Shown here: positions 50,462 to 58,976 of the stretch, piece by piece
Layout of the letters: each line of letters opens with the position of its first letter
Numbering within the stretch: the first letter of the stretch is position 1
Assembly (NCBI GenBank): GCA_036266075.1
Contig: DATANV010000033.1
Location: 87,297-151,296, forward strand
Reading direction: 5' to 3'
Length of the DNA stretch: 64,000 nucleotides
Source of the DNA: VRUE01 sp036266075
GTDB lineage: Bacteria; Actinomycetota; Thermoleophilia; Solirubrobacterales; 70-9
Made by a program: the position numbers and the translations under genes
The notes under the pieces: model-generated
Database searches by the model: none
What the model was told of the DNA's origin: nothing
Seen by the model: the letters and a program-made list of their open reading frames with translations, nothing else

Positions 50462-53281
50462 ATGAGAGGTTTGGCACGCCCCGTAGGGCTGCTCGTGGTC
50501 GTCTCTGCATTCCTCATCCTCGCTCTCGGCGCTTCTAGCGCCCACGCCGAATTCGGCATCGCAAAATGGGAATCGCTGACGTGTAAAGCAAACGTCGACA
50601 CGCCACCCCTTGGCGGAGAAGTCAAAGGAGAACCCCCTCTCGAACTGTCTTCGGAACAGTGCACGCAGACGACCGAAGACAAATGGTTCACGCAAGCCGC
50701 CGGCCACCCGAACTTCGGGATCACTGATTTCACGCTGAACACGCTCACCGGGGTGGGCAAAGAAGGCTTCCCGGACGGGTTCGTCAAAGACATCGTCGTC
50801 GAAACCCCTGAAGGCCTGAGCGTCAATCCCGAGGCAGCTCCCAAGTGCACGCTGGAACAGATCGAAAAAACCAACCCGCTTGCAACCTGCCCGAAAGCGA
50901 TCGTCGGCACCAACTATCTAACCGCCGCCATCGAGGCGCCCGGGCCCGCATGCGTCCCGAAATGCGAACAGAAACGTGTTGCGGTGCCGGTGTTCAACGT
51001 CGAACCGTTCTTTGGAGCCCCCTCCATGGTGGCTTTCCCAACGACCACCGGCTTCGTCTTCATCGTCGGCTCGCTCGACCCCGTTGACCAGCACGTCACC
51101 TTCACGATCAGCGATGTCGAGTCGCCGCTCGAAGGCGGCGCGCCACTGGTCGGCTCGCGTCTCGTCTTCAGCGGCAAAGGAGGGACGTTCGGCGACGGCA
51201 CCTACCTGACCTTGCCGAGCCAGTGCGGCGTCCCCGCGAGCGCAACGCTGAAAGTCGACTCTCACGAAGGCGCCTCCGACGAAGCGACCTTCACGACGCC
51301 GTACACCGGCGCCGGTTGCGACAAAGTGCCGTTCGAACCGACGATCGAAACGACCGCCGACGGCTCGACCGATTCGCCCGATCCGGTGACGCTCAACCTG
51401 GGGATCCCCTTCGATCCTGAAGAGCCGATTGCCAACTCGTATCTGAAAAAAGCGACGGTTGTCCTGCCGCAAGGAGCGGGGCTCAACCCGTCGCTCGCCA
51501 ATGGGCTCGCAACCTGCACCAACGCGCAATTCGCTTACCACACGAACGACGAAATCCAGTGCCCGGCGGCGTCTGAGATCGGCACGGTGGACGTGGAAAC
51601 GCCCTCGCTTCCGCCTGGCTCGCTGCACGGCAAGGTCTATGTCGCCCAGCCGGAAAGCAACGACCCCAGCTCGGGCAACCAGTTCCGGATCTTCCTCACC
51701 GTCGAGTCGGAACGCTACGGCGTCAACGTGCGGCTCAAAGGGCAGATCTTCCCCAACCTGCAGACCGGCCAGATCACGGCCGTGATCGACGAAAACCCCC
51801 AGGCGACGTTCAGCGAATTCATCGTTCACCTCGCCGGCGGACCGCGAGGGGCCCTGACGACGCCCGACACCTGCGGGCCGCACACCACGACCGCAAAGCT
51901 GGAACCGTGGTCGGCTCCGGGCACGATCAAGGAACCGCCACCCACCAGCAGCTTCAACCTGACCTCTGCCCCCGGCGGCGGTCCCTGTCCGAAAACGCTG
52001 GCCGAGCGGCCGTTCAGCCCGACCTACAGCGCCGGGCCGCAGCAATCCAAAGCGGGCGCCTTCAGCCCGTTCGAGTTCCACCTGAACCGGCCCGACGGGG
52101 CGCAGGAGATCCGCCAGGTGAACGTCAACCTGCCACCTGGCATGGTCGCCAAGCTGAAGGGCGTCGCCTACTGCCCCGAGGCAAGCATCGCCGCGGCGGC
52201 GACGCAGAGCGGAAAAGCCGAGCTGGCCGCACCGAGCTGCCCCGAGAGCAGCTTGGTCGGAACCTCCGCGATCGCCACCGGCTCTGGGCCGGCTCCGTTC
52301 CACACCACCGGCAAGGCCTACCTCGCGGGCCCCTACAAAGGCGCCCCGATCAGCATGGTCTTCGTGACGCCGGCGGTCGCCGGTCCCTATGACCTCGGCA
52401 CGGTGGTCGTCCGGGTTGCGATCAACATCAATCCCGAAACGGCCGAAGTCCACGCCGTCTCGGATCCGATTCCGTACGTGTTCGGCGGCGTGAAGCTCGA
52501 CATCCGTTCGATCGACGTCTCGATCAACCGGCCGAGCTTCACCCTCAACCCCACCACTTGCCGACAGGCATTCGCAGTCGCCTCGGACATATTCGGCGGC
52601 GGCGGCGACCCGGCCAATCCGGCGAGCTGGTTCGAATCGAAACAGTCCGTTCCGTTCCGCGCAACCGAATGCAAAGCGCTCCAGTTCAAACCGAAGTTCT
52701 TCGCTCGCATCTTCGGTGGCAAAGGCCAGACGCAGCGGGCCGACCATCCGAAATTCCGGGCGATCGTCGAAGGTCGCGAGGGCGACGCCAACATCAGGCG
52801 GACCGCGTTCATCCTGCCGCGGGCGACGATCCTCGACCAGGGTCACATCAAAACCATCTGCACGAAAGTGCAGCTGGCGGCGAACCAGTGCCCGAAGAAC
52901 TCCATCTACGGGAACGCCAAGGCGAAGTCGCCGCTGCTCGACGAACCTCTCAAGGGCCCGGTCTACCTAACCTCGTCGACGCACGAACTGCCGGATCTGC
53001 TGGTCGACCTCAAGGGCCAGGTTCCGGTCCGGCTGCGGGGCGTGATCAGCTCCGAGCACGGGCGTCTGAAGACGGTGTTCAACGAAACGCCCGACGTTGC
53101 GGTGCAGAAGTTCGAACTGACGATGAAGGGCGGCAACAAGGGTCTCCTGGTCAACTCCAGGAACCTCTGCTCACGGCCGACCAACGGGTTCCTCAACATC
53201 AAAGCCCAGAACAGCCGCCGGTTGAAGAAGAACAATCTGCGGCTCAACATCCCGGCCTGTCGGGGTGGGAACCAGCACTGA
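50462..53281 (+). CDS. Large secreted protein of unknown function
   Basis: A 939-aa exported protein. Signal peptide MRGLARPVGLLVVVSAFLIL ... SSAHA. The mature part is beta-rich, with paired cysteines and repeated short motifs: VVETPEGLSVNPEAAPKCTLEQI and VVLPQGAGLNPSLANGLATCTNAQF, VNLPPGMVAKLKGVAYCPEASI, and FILPRATILDQGHIKTICTKVQL (each an 'LP-x-G ... C' unit), and IFLTVESERYGVNVRLKGQI. So at least four related units are visible. It ends KAQNSRRLKKNNLRLNIPACRGG. GGAGGAG lies 7 nt before the ATG. Codon choice includes many AAA, GAA and TTT codons, unlike most neighbours. Similar giant proteins appear to be common in this group; function unknown. Confidence 0.78.
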   Translation: MRGLARPVGLLVVVSAFLILALGASSAHAEFGIAKWESLTCKANVDTPPLGGEVKGEPPLELSSEQCTQTTEDKWFTQAAGHPNFGITDFTLNTLTGVGKEGFPDGFVKDIVVETPEGLSVNPEAAPKCTLEQIEKTNPLATCPKAIVGTNYLTAAIEAPGPACVPKCEQKRVAVPVFNVEPFFGAPSMVAFPTTTGFVFIVGSLDPVDQHVTFTISDVESPLEGGAPLVGSRLVFSGKGGTFGDGTYLTLPSQCGVPASATLKVDSHEGASDEATFTTPYTGAGCDKVPFEPTIETTADGSTDSPDPVTLNLGIPFDPEEPIANSYLKKATVVLPQGAGLNPSLANGLATCTNAQFAYHTNDEIQCPAASEIGTVDVETPSLPPGSLHGKVYVAQPESNDPSSGNQFRIFLTVESERYGVNVRLKGQIFPNLQTGQITAVIDENPQATFSEFIVHLAGGPRGALTTPDTCGPHTTTAKLEPWSAPGTIKEPPPTSSFNLTSAPGGGPCPKTLAERPFSPTYSAGPQQSKAGAFSPFEFHLNRPDGAQEIRQVNVNLPPGMVAKLKGVAYCPEASIAAAATQSGKAELAAPSCPESSLVGTSAIATGSGPAPFHTTGKAYLAGPYKGAPISMVFVTPAVAGPYDLGTVVVRVAININPETAEVHAVSDPIPYVFGGVKLDIRSIDVSINRPSFTLNPTTCRQAFAVASDIFGGGGDPANPASWFESKQSVPFRATECKALQFKPKFFARIFGGKGQTQRADHPKFRAIVEGREGDANIRRTAFILPRATILDQGHIKTICTKVQLAANQCPKNSIYGNAKAKSPLLDEPLKGPVYLTSSTHELPDLLVDLKGQVPVRLRGVISSEHGRLKTVFNETPDVAVQKFELTMKGGNKGLLVNSRNLCSRPTNGFLNIKAQNSRRLKKNNLRLNIPACRGGNQH

Positions 53282-53407
53282 CAGGCAGAGGGCCGGGGCG
53301 GGACCTCCCACTCGCCCCGGCGCCTTCGCCCTCCGCCGTGCATTGAGCGCATGGCGGAGGGCGACTGGGTCCGGGCGGACGGACCCCGTCGCCAGGCAGA
53401 GGCAGGC

Positions 53408-54016
53408 CTAGCGCGGAGCCGGCGTCAGGCGGGCGAAGTAGGCGAGCCGGTTGCCGGAGGCCCCGTCCCAGGCGAGGCCGGCTTCGGCGGCCTGGCGCTT
53501 CAGGGCAGCCTGGGTGGTGAAGTGCGGGTCGCCGAACAGCTCGCCGACGACGAGCCGGCCGTTCGGCTTCAGCACGCGGGCGATCTCGCGCAGGGCGGCG
53601 AGCGGCTCGGGGATCTCGCCGAGCACCGCAGTGAGGACGGCGGCGTCCACCGAGGCGGCCTCGTAGGGAAGCGCGGTGGCGTCGCCCTGCGTGGGAACGA
53701 CGTTGGCGAGACCGCGCTCGGCGGCGCGGCGGCTGACGTGGTCGAGGAACTCCTGCTGCAGGTCGAAGATCTCGACGGTGTCGACCCAACCGGCGATGTC
53801 GAGCGTGTAGTAGCCGGTCCCCGGACCGATCTCGAGGACACGCTCGCCCGGCTCGGGGCGCAGCACCTCGCGCAGGCGCTCGCGAGTGATGATCGGGTGG
53901 GGCGCTTCGACCCAGAACCGCTGGCCGTAGGGGCACGCAGAGGGGTTCTTGCGCCACCAGAGGGCGGCGGCGAGCGTGGCGCCCGCCGCAAGCCCGAACA
54001 GCGTGCGCGCCCGCAT
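53408..54016 (-). CDS. Membrane-anchored SAM-dependent methyltransferase
   Basis: A 202-aa class I methyltransferase with a short N-terminal hydrophobic segment (LFGLAAGATLAAALWW). SAM-binding motif I is RVLEIGPGTGYYTLDIAGW, motif II region VEIFDLQQEFLDHVSRRA, then GDATALPYEAASVDAAVLTAVLGEIPEPLAALREIARVLKPNGRLVVGELFGDPHF, typical of the UbiE/Methyltransf_11 family. Substrate unknown; the membrane anchor suggests a lipid or quinone. ATG overlaps the stop of the upstream gene by 1 nt, so it belongs to the 54650-53408 operon. Confidence 0.85.
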   Translation of the reverse strand: MRARTLFGLAAGATLAAALWWRKNPSACPYGQRFWVEAPHPIITRERLREVLRPEPGERVLEIGPGTGYYTLDIAGWVDTVEIFDLQQEFLDHVSRRAAERGLANVVPTQGDATALPYEAASVDAAVLTAVLGEIPEPLAALREIARVLKPNGRLVVGELFGDPHFTTQAALKRQAAEAGLAWDGASGNRLAYFARLTPAPR

Positions 54017-54240
54017 CAGTCCGAGCGGAGCGAGAAGCCGACGCGGTGCTCGCCCGAGTCGATGCGCAGGAAGGAGACCTTGCCGAGGTAGACGGCGAGG
54101 ACTCCGTCCTCGGTCTGGACGTCGTACCAGCCACCCTTCTCGACCTGCTTGCGCAGGTCCTTCAGCTCGTCGTCGCGGAGCCGCACCGAAACGACCTGAC
54201 CGCCCTCGAAGCCAATCTCCACCCGCTGCGCGTCCGCCAT
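54016..54240 (-). CDS. Small conserved hypothetical protein
   Basis: A 74-aa protein: MADAQRVEIGFEGGQVVSVR and DVQTEDGVLAVYLGKVSFLR, RIDSGEHRVGFSL. Predicted all-beta with one helix (DDELKDLRKQVEKGG). Start overlaps the epimerase stop and its own stop overlaps the methyltransferase start, so the three genes are translationally coupled. The sequence resembles short actinobacterial proteins of unknown function; no domain name can be given. Confidence 0.72.
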   Translation of the reverse strand: MADAQRVEIGFEGGQVVSVRLRDDELKDLRKQVEKGGWYDVQTEDGVLAVYLGKVSFLRIDSGEHRVGFSLRSD

Positions 54241-54650
54241 CAGTGTCCTCCCGCCGGTTCGACGATCTCGGTCAGCACCCGCCCGGTCGAACGCGGCTCG
54301 ACGAAGGCCACGCGGCTGCCACCGATCCCCACCCGGGCCTGCCCGTCGATCAGCTCGAGGCCGGCGCCGGCGAGCTTCTCAAGCGTCGCGTCGATGTCCT
54401 CGACCGCGTAGGCGACGTGGTGCAACCCGGCGCCGCGCTTGGCGAGGAACTTGCCGACCGGCGTGTCGGGGCCGAGCGGGCGCAACAGCTCGACGTGCCC
54501 CTCGCCGACGTCGAGCAGGGCCGCCTCGACTCCCTGCGACTCGACCGTCTCGCGCAACCTCAGCTCCATCTCGAAGGCCTGCTCGTAGAGCGCCAGCGCC
54601 GCGTCGAGGTCCTCGACGGCGACACCGATGTGGTCGATCCTTCCGAACAT
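54240..54650 (-). CDS. mce: Methylmalonyl-CoA epimerase
   Basis: Vicinal-oxygen-chelate fold metalloenzyme (136 aa) that interconverts (S)- and (R)-methylmalonyl-CoA, the step between propionyl-CoA carboxylase (4198) and mutase (7610). FGRIDHIGVAVEDLDAALALYEQAF carries the first metal His, GAGLHHVAYAVEDIDATLEKL the second, and VLTEIVEP the Glu. Length is as usual. The ATG at 54650 is chosen since the protein starts directly at the first strand; the longer frame runs into the DUF1385 gene on the same strand, whose stop is 10 nt upstream. Confidence 0.92.
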   Translation of the reverse strand: MFGRIDHIGVAVEDLDAALALYEQAFEMELRLRETVESQGVEAALLDVGEGHVELLRPLGPDTPVGKFLAKRGAGLHHVAYAVEDIDATLEKLAGAGLELIDGQARVGIGGSRVAFVEPRSTGRVLTEIVEPAGGH

Positions 54651-54660
54651 CGGCCGCAGT

Positions 54661-55485
54661 CTACGTAGCCGGCGGCGGCTCGTCCTCGGCGTCGGTCGGG
54701 CGCTCGACCCGGAGGATCTCCGCAAGGGCGGCGACACCGACCTGCAGCTGCTCTGGGGTCGGCTCCTTCGTCGCCAGATGGCGCTGGATCTCGCGCCCAG
54801 GAGTGTGGAAGGCCTCGGCCAGCGGGTCGCCGTGGTGGCGATCGCTCCAGGCGAACATCTCGACCGCGAGCGAGGCGCCGCCGAGGCCGACGAGGGCGCG
54901 GGCCAGCGAGCTCGGGCGCTCGACCATCCGCTCCAGAACGACGGTGCCACCGGCGGAGAGCAGCATCATCGGCGCGATCAGGTTCGATCCGCAGCGGTCG
55001 TGCTCCTTGGGCACGGCGGCCGGGTCGTCGACCCCCTGCTCGTAGGCGGCGATCGCCTTGTGCTCGACGCCGTGGTAGGCGGCCAAGTCGCGGTCCATCA
55101 AGGCCACGACGGCCGGTACCGCCCCGATCGCCTGCACGAACCCCTCCCGCAGCGCCGAGGACCGCAGCCGGCGCCGCAGCGCCGCAGTGAGGATCAGCGT
55201 GGCGCCGACCGCTCCGATCACCCGCAGGTCCTCGAACGGCAGCCGCGCCGCCGGCAGCCGCCGCCGCACGATCGGCAAAACCGCCATCGCCTCGGCCAGT
55301 TTCAGCGGCCCCCGCAACCCCGGCAGCCGCACCGCCAGCTTCGGCGCCAACTCCGGTTTCCGCTCCGAAGCAACCACCACCTCCCCATCCGGCCCCCGAA
55401 CCGCAGCGGCCCAATGCGTCGGTCCATGGATCAGCAACCCATTCCGCAGAGCCATGCCGCCGAGTCTCAGCTTCTCAGTGTTCAC
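54661..55485 (-). CDS. DUF1385 membrane protein
   Basis: A 274-aa protein of the DUF1385 family (related to Bacillus YqhQ). KLRLGGMALRNGLLIHGPTHWAAAVRGPDGEV at the start, AVVALMDRDLAAYHGVEHKAIAAYEQG and KEHDRCGSNLIAPMMLLSAGG are conserved family blocks; H-G-x-E-H-K and E-H-x-R-C-G-S may bind metal. Several hydrophobic helices lie between them. Function unknown. GTG 55485 is chosen because the family starts there; the frame continues upstream into the repeat region. Confidence 0.85.
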   Translation of the reverse strand: MNTEKLRLGGMALRNGLLIHGPTHWAAAVRGPDGEVVVASERKPELAPKLAVRLPGLRGPLKLAEAMAVLPIVRRRLPAARLPFEDLRVIGAVGATLILTAALRRRLRSSALREGFVQAIGAVPAVVALMDRDLAAYHGVEHKAIAAYEQGVDDPAAVPKEHDRCGSNLIAPMMLLSAGGTVVLERMVERPSSLARALVGLGGASLAVEMFAWSDRHHGDPLAEAFHTPGREIQRHLATKEPTPEQLQVGVAALAEILRVERPTDAEDEPPPAT

Positions 55486-55826
55486 GACCCCCCAAGACCT
55501 TAGAGGACGTGGGGTGGGTCCGAGGAGGCCGGGGGTCGGTCTGCGGGAGCCTCGCGAAGCGGGCACCGCAGAGTGATTCCTGCCGCGAAGCGGCTCCAAA
55601 TTCCACCGCCTTCGGCGGTGGTGGGCACCCGCGGACCGACCCCCGGCCTCCTAGCGCACGACGACCGCGCAGCATGCGCGGTCGTCGAACTCCCCCCTGC
55701 CTCCCCATTTTGTTCCCGGCCGGAGACCCCCAGTCCAGGCCTCCGGCCGGTGTTGCGGCTCTCCCTGGCTTAGCTTGGAAAGCCGCCTTCTGAAACACCC
55801 CCTCCGAGAGGAAGTTGCGCCTGCGA
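55486..55826. other. 341-bp intergenic region with family D element
   Basis: No credible gene. The left part holds repeat D copy 1 (55523-55652). After it comes a GCGCGGTCGT/ACGACCGCGC-type stem (about 55655-55683) and then 140 bp of ordinary GC-rich sequence up to the rarA stop in which I see no feature. Confidence 0.6.
55523..55652. repeat. Hairpin element family D, copy 1
   Basis: About 130 nt. Outer arms of 24 bp (55524-55547 with 55628-55651) pair with a single G-T wobble. The core of about 80 nt contains TCGCGAAGCGGGCA, CGCAGAGTGATTCCTGCCGC, GCGAAGCGGC and a CACCGCC/GGCGGTG hairpin; it recurs at 57211-57354 with about 90 percent identity by eye but with different outer arms. The two copies are direct repeats on either side of rarA. 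Confidence 0.82.
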
Positions 55827-57197
55827 CTAAGCGCCGCGAAGCCGCTTGCGAAGCGCCTCCAGACGCCGCCCCAGCTCTGCCTCAAAGCCGCGCTCGGTGG
55901 GCGAGTAGAAGCGCAGGTCCTCGAGGCCCGGGGGCATCAGCGGCTGGTCGCTGACGGCGGCAGGCTCGTCGTGCGCGTAGCGATATCCCTCGCCCCGGCC
56001 GAGCTCGGCGGCCCCCGGGTAATGGGCGTCGCGCAGGTAGTCGGGCGGCGTCTTGGCGCCGTTGCGGCGCACCTCCCCGCGGGCCGCACCGAGCGCTTTG
56101 TAGGAGGCGTTGGACTTCGGCGCGAGGGAGAGGTAGACGGCCGCCTGAGCGAGGTTGAGCGCGCACTCGGGCAGGCCGACCCGGTCGACGGCGCGGGCCG
56201 CCGCGTCGGCGACGAGCAGCGCCTGCGGGTCGGCGTTGCCGACGTCCTCGGAGGCAAGGATCACCATCCGGCGGGCGATGAAGCGCGGGTCCTCCCCGCC
56301 CTCCAGCATCACCGCCAGGTAGTAGAGCGAGGCATCGACGTCGGAACCCCGCGTCGCCTTGATCCAGGCCGAGACGAAGTCGTAGTGGCGGTCTCCCTGG
56401 CGGTCGTAGTCGAGTGCCTTGCGCTGCAGCGCGTCCTCGACAGCGGCGACGTCGAGCGCATCCGACTTTGACCCACCTCCAGTGGGGTCAAGGTCGGATG
56501 CACGTGCCACCGCCCGCTCCAGCGCCGAGAGGGCGATGCGGGCGTCGCCGCCGGAGCGATGCGCCAGCATCGCCAGGGCCTGCTCCGTTACCGGCGGCGG
56601 CTCGGCCAAGCCGCGCTGCGGATCGGCGAGCGCCCGGCGCAGCAGCTCCTCTACCTGCTCCGCCGCCAGCGGCCGCAGCTCGTATATCTGGCAGCGCGAG
56701 AGCAGCGCCGAGTTGACCTCGAAGTAAGGATTCTCGGTCGTCGCTCCGATCAGCGTCAGCAGCCCCTCCTCCACCGCCGGCAGCAGCGCGTCCTGCTGGG
56801 CCTTGTTGAAGCGATGGATCTCGTCGAGGAAGAGGATCGTCAGCCGCCGACTGGCTTGTCGCCGCTCACGAGCCCGCTCGATGACGCTGCGGATCTCGGC
56901 TTTGCCTGCGTTGACAGCCGACTCCTCCTCGAACGCCCCGTCCGCCTTGCTCGCCGCGATCCGCGCCAGCGTCGTCTTCCCCGATCCGGGCGGCCCGTAG
57001 AGGATCGCGCTGTGCGGATGCCCCCCTTCGATCGCCGTTCGCAGCGCCGAACCCTCCCCCAGGATGTGCTCCTGCCCCACCAGCTCATCCAAGGACCGCG
57101 GTCGCATCCGCACAGCCAACGGCGCATCGGCAGCTACCTCAGCTTCTCCACCTCGACTGGGCCCCGCGTCGCTCTCGTCGAATAGTCGTTCGGTCAT
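55827..57197 (-). CDS. rarA: Replication-associated recombination protein A (RarA/MgsA)
   Basis: AAA+ ATPase (456 aa) acting at stalled replication forks. Motifs: MRPRSLDELVGQEHILGEGSALR, GPPGSGKTTLARI (Walker A, residues 68-80), LFLDEIHRFNKAQQDALLPAVE (Walker B), IGATTENPYFEVNSALLSRCQIYEL (sensor 1 and Arg finger), and the C-terminal tetramer domain with YDRQGDRHYDFVSAWIKATRGSDVDASLYYLAVMLEGGEDPRFIARR and NASYKALGAARGEV. Residues about 233-247 (DPTGGGSKSDALD) come from a family B hairpin inserted in frame in a loop. ATG 57197 gives MTERLF; the upstream frame reads through repeat D and is rejected. CATACT lies 8 nt upstream. Confidence 0.92.
   Translation of the reverse strand: MTERLFDESDAGPSRGGEAEVAADAPLAVRMRPRSLDELVGQEHILGEGSALRTAIEGGHPHSAILYGPPGSGKTTLARIAASKADGAFEEESAVNAGKAEIRSVIERARERRQASRRLTILFLDEIHRFNKAQQDALLPAVEEGLLTLIGATTENPYFEVNSALLSRCQIYELRPLAAEQVEELLRRALADPQRGLAEPPPVTEQALAMLAHRSGGDARIALSALERAVARASDLDPTGGGSKSDALDVAAVEDALQRKALDYDRQGDRHYDFVSAWIKATRGSDVDASLYYLAVMLEGGEDPRFIARRMVILASEDVGNADPQALLVADAAARAVDRVGLPECALNLAQAAVYLSLAPKSNASYKALGAARGEVRRNGAKTPPDYLRDAHYPGAAELGRGEGYRYAHDEPAAVSDQPLMPPGLEDLRFYSPTERGFEAELGRRLEALRKRLRGA
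56458..56501. repeat. Hairpin element family B inside rarA
   Basis: The 42-nt core (56459-56500) matches those at 6804-6845 and 7549-7590 in length and in the ends CATCCGAC/TCGGATG and the TTGACC stem. It reads through in frame as about 14 codons in a surface loop of RarA. Confidence 0.75.
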
Positions 57198-57210
57198 CGA
57201 CGCTGAGTAT

Positions 57211-57354
57211 GAGGGAGCCGGGGGAGGTGTCTCGGGAGCGTCGCGAAGCGGGCAGCGCAGAGTGATTCCTGCCGCGAAGCGGCATCCAGATTTCACCGCC
57301 AAAGGCGGTGATGGGCACACCCGACACCTCCCCAACGCCTCCCCCGGCTCCCTC
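57211..57354. repeat. Hairpin element family D, copy 2
   Basis: Second copy of the family D core (about 57233-57316) with TCGCGAAGCGGGCA, CGCAGAGTGATTCCTGCCGC and CACCGCC/GGCGGTG. Outer arms: GAGGGAGCCGGGGGAGG at 57211-57227 pairs with 57338-57354; inside, GAGGTGT (57224-57230) pairs with ACACCTC (57324-57330). The right arm carries about 7 extra bases between the two blocks, as if part of it had been copied twice. Confidence 0.78.
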
Positions 57355-57363
57355 CCAACCACC

Positions 57364-57369
57364 TACAAT
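57364..57369 (+). promoter_or_regulatory. Putative -10 hexamer of the aldehyde dehydrogenase gene
   Basis: TACAAT, 8 nt before the ATG at 57378, with no Shine-Dalgarno. The -35 region would fall in the right arm of repeat D copy 2. Confidence 0.45.
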
Positions 57370-57377
57370 CGCCAACT

Positions 57378-58976
57378 ATGGAGACCGCCACGCACCCCCC
57401 CGTATCCCAGTCCACCCTCGAGTCCTTCAACCCGGCAACCGGCGACCTAGTCGGCTCCGTCGCAACGATCACTCCCGACGAGGTCCAAGCAGTAGTCGAC
57501 GACGTCGCCCGCATCCAACCCGCCTGGGCCGAACTCAGCCTGCAGGACCGCGCCCGCTACATGCGCCGCGCCGCCGACGCCCTGCTCGACGAGATCGACG
57601 AGATCGCCGAGCTGCTTGTCAGCGAGCAGGGCAAGCCCCGCGCCGAGGCCTACACGATGGAGCTGCTGCCGACCGTCGACGCCCTGCACTGGTGCGCCAA
57701 GGCCGGCCCGAAGATCCTCGCCGACGAGAAGGTGCGCATGTCGCAGGCCTTCACGCTGAGCAAGAAAGGGCACTTCTCCTATGAGCCGATCGGCGTGGTC
57801 GGCGTCATCGCCCCCTGGAACTACCCCTGGTCGATCCCTTTCGGCGAGGTGGCGATCGCGCTGATGGCGGGCAACGGCGTCGTCTTGAAGCCGGCCAGCC
57901 TGACGCCGCTCCTGGGCGAAGCGATCCGCCGCGTCTTCGAGAAGGGTGGCCTGCCCGAGGGGCTGATCCGCGTCGTCCATGGCGGCGGCGCGGTCGGTGA
58001 CGCGCTGGCGCGGTCGAGCGTCGGCAAGGTTTTCTTCACCGGCTCGGTCGAGGTTGGCCGCAAGGTCGGCGCGGTCTGCGCGGAGCGACTCAAGGGCTCG
58101 GTGCTCGAGCTGGGCGGCAAGGACCCGATGATCGTCTGCGCCGATGCTGACCTCGACAACGCGATCTCCGGCGCCGTCTGGGGCGGCTTCGCCAACGCCG
58201 GCCAGACCTGCTCGGGGATCGAGCGCGTCTACGTGATGCGCGAGATCGCCGACCGCTTCGTCGAGGGGGTCGCCCGCGAGTCCGAGAAGCTGCGGCTCGG
58301 CAACCCGATCGAGTGGGAGACCGAGATCGGGCCGATGACCTCCGACGGCCAGTACGAGATCGTCGTCGACCTGATCGAGGACGCCGTCGCCTCCGGCGCC
58401 ACCAAGCTCTGCGGGGGCCCGACCGAGGTCGCCGGGCTCTCCGGCAAGTTCGTCGCGCCGACCGTGCTGACCGGGGTGACGCACGAGATGCGGATCATGC
58501 GCGAGGAGATCTTCGGCCCGGTGCTGCCGATCGTCGTCGTCGACTCCGAGCAGGAGGCGATCGACCTCGCCAACGACTCCGAGTTCGGCCTCGGCGCCTC
58601 GGTCTGGACCAAGGACCGTCAGCGCGGCGAGCGCATCGCCCGGCGGATCGAGTCGGGCATGGTCTGGATCAACGACCATTCCTTCAGCCACGGCGCCTGC
58701 CAGTGCGCCTGGGGTGGCGTCAAGGACTCCGGCGTCGGCCGCTCGCACTCGAAATTCGGCTTCTACGAGTGCGTCAACATCAAGATGAACGCCTGGGAGC
58801 CGGGCATGACCCGCGACTTCTGGTGGCACCCCTATGACCGCACCCTGGGCGAAGCGGTGCGCGCTTCGGCCAAGCTGCTCTACGGCAAGGGGACGACCCG
58901 GACCCAGGCGCTGAAGGAAGGCGCCGGCCCGCTGCTCGCGGTCGGCCGCCGCACGCTGAAGAAGAAGCGCCGCTGA
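57378..58976 (+). CDS. Aldehyde dehydrogenase family protein
   Basis: NAD(P)-dependent aldehyde dehydrogenase (532 aa). PIGVVGVIAPWNYPWSIPFGEVAIALMAGNGVVLKPAS is the cofactor segment; FTGSVEVGRKVG, catalytic Glu in VLELGGKDP, Cys in GFANAGQTCSGIERVYV, and EEIFGPVLPI are all present. The extended C-terminus (FWWHPYDRTLGEAVRASAKLLYG) places it in the coniferyl-aldehyde/fatty-aldehyde-like branch that often associates with membranes. ATG start, probably leaderless. Its TGA overlaps the proposed CTG start of ccmA. Confidence 0.9.
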   Translation: METATHPPVSQSTLESFNPATGDLVGSVATITPDEVQAVVDDVARIQPAWAELSLQDRARYMRRAADALLDEIDEIAELLVSEQGKPRAEAYTMELLPTVDALHWCAKAGPKILADEKVRMSQAFTLSKKGHFSYEPIGVVGVIAPWNYPWSIPFGEVAIALMAGNGVVLKPASLTPLLGEAIRRVFEKGGLPEGLIRVVHGGGAVGDALARSSVGKVFFTGSVEVGRKVGAVCAERLKGSVLELGGKDPMIVCADADLDNAISGAVWGGFANAGQTCSGIERVYVMREIADRFVEGVARESEKLRLGNPIEWETEIGPMTSDGQYEIVVDLIEDAVASGATKLCGGPTEVAGLSGKFVAPTVLTGVTHEMRIMREEIFGPVLPIVVVDSEQEAIDLANDSEFGLGASVWTKDRQRGERIARRIESGMVWINDHSFSHGACQCAWGGVKDSGVGRSHSKFGFYECVNIKMNAWEPGMTRDFWWHPYDRTLGEAVRASAKLLYGKGTTRTQALKEGAGPLLAVGRRTLKKKRR

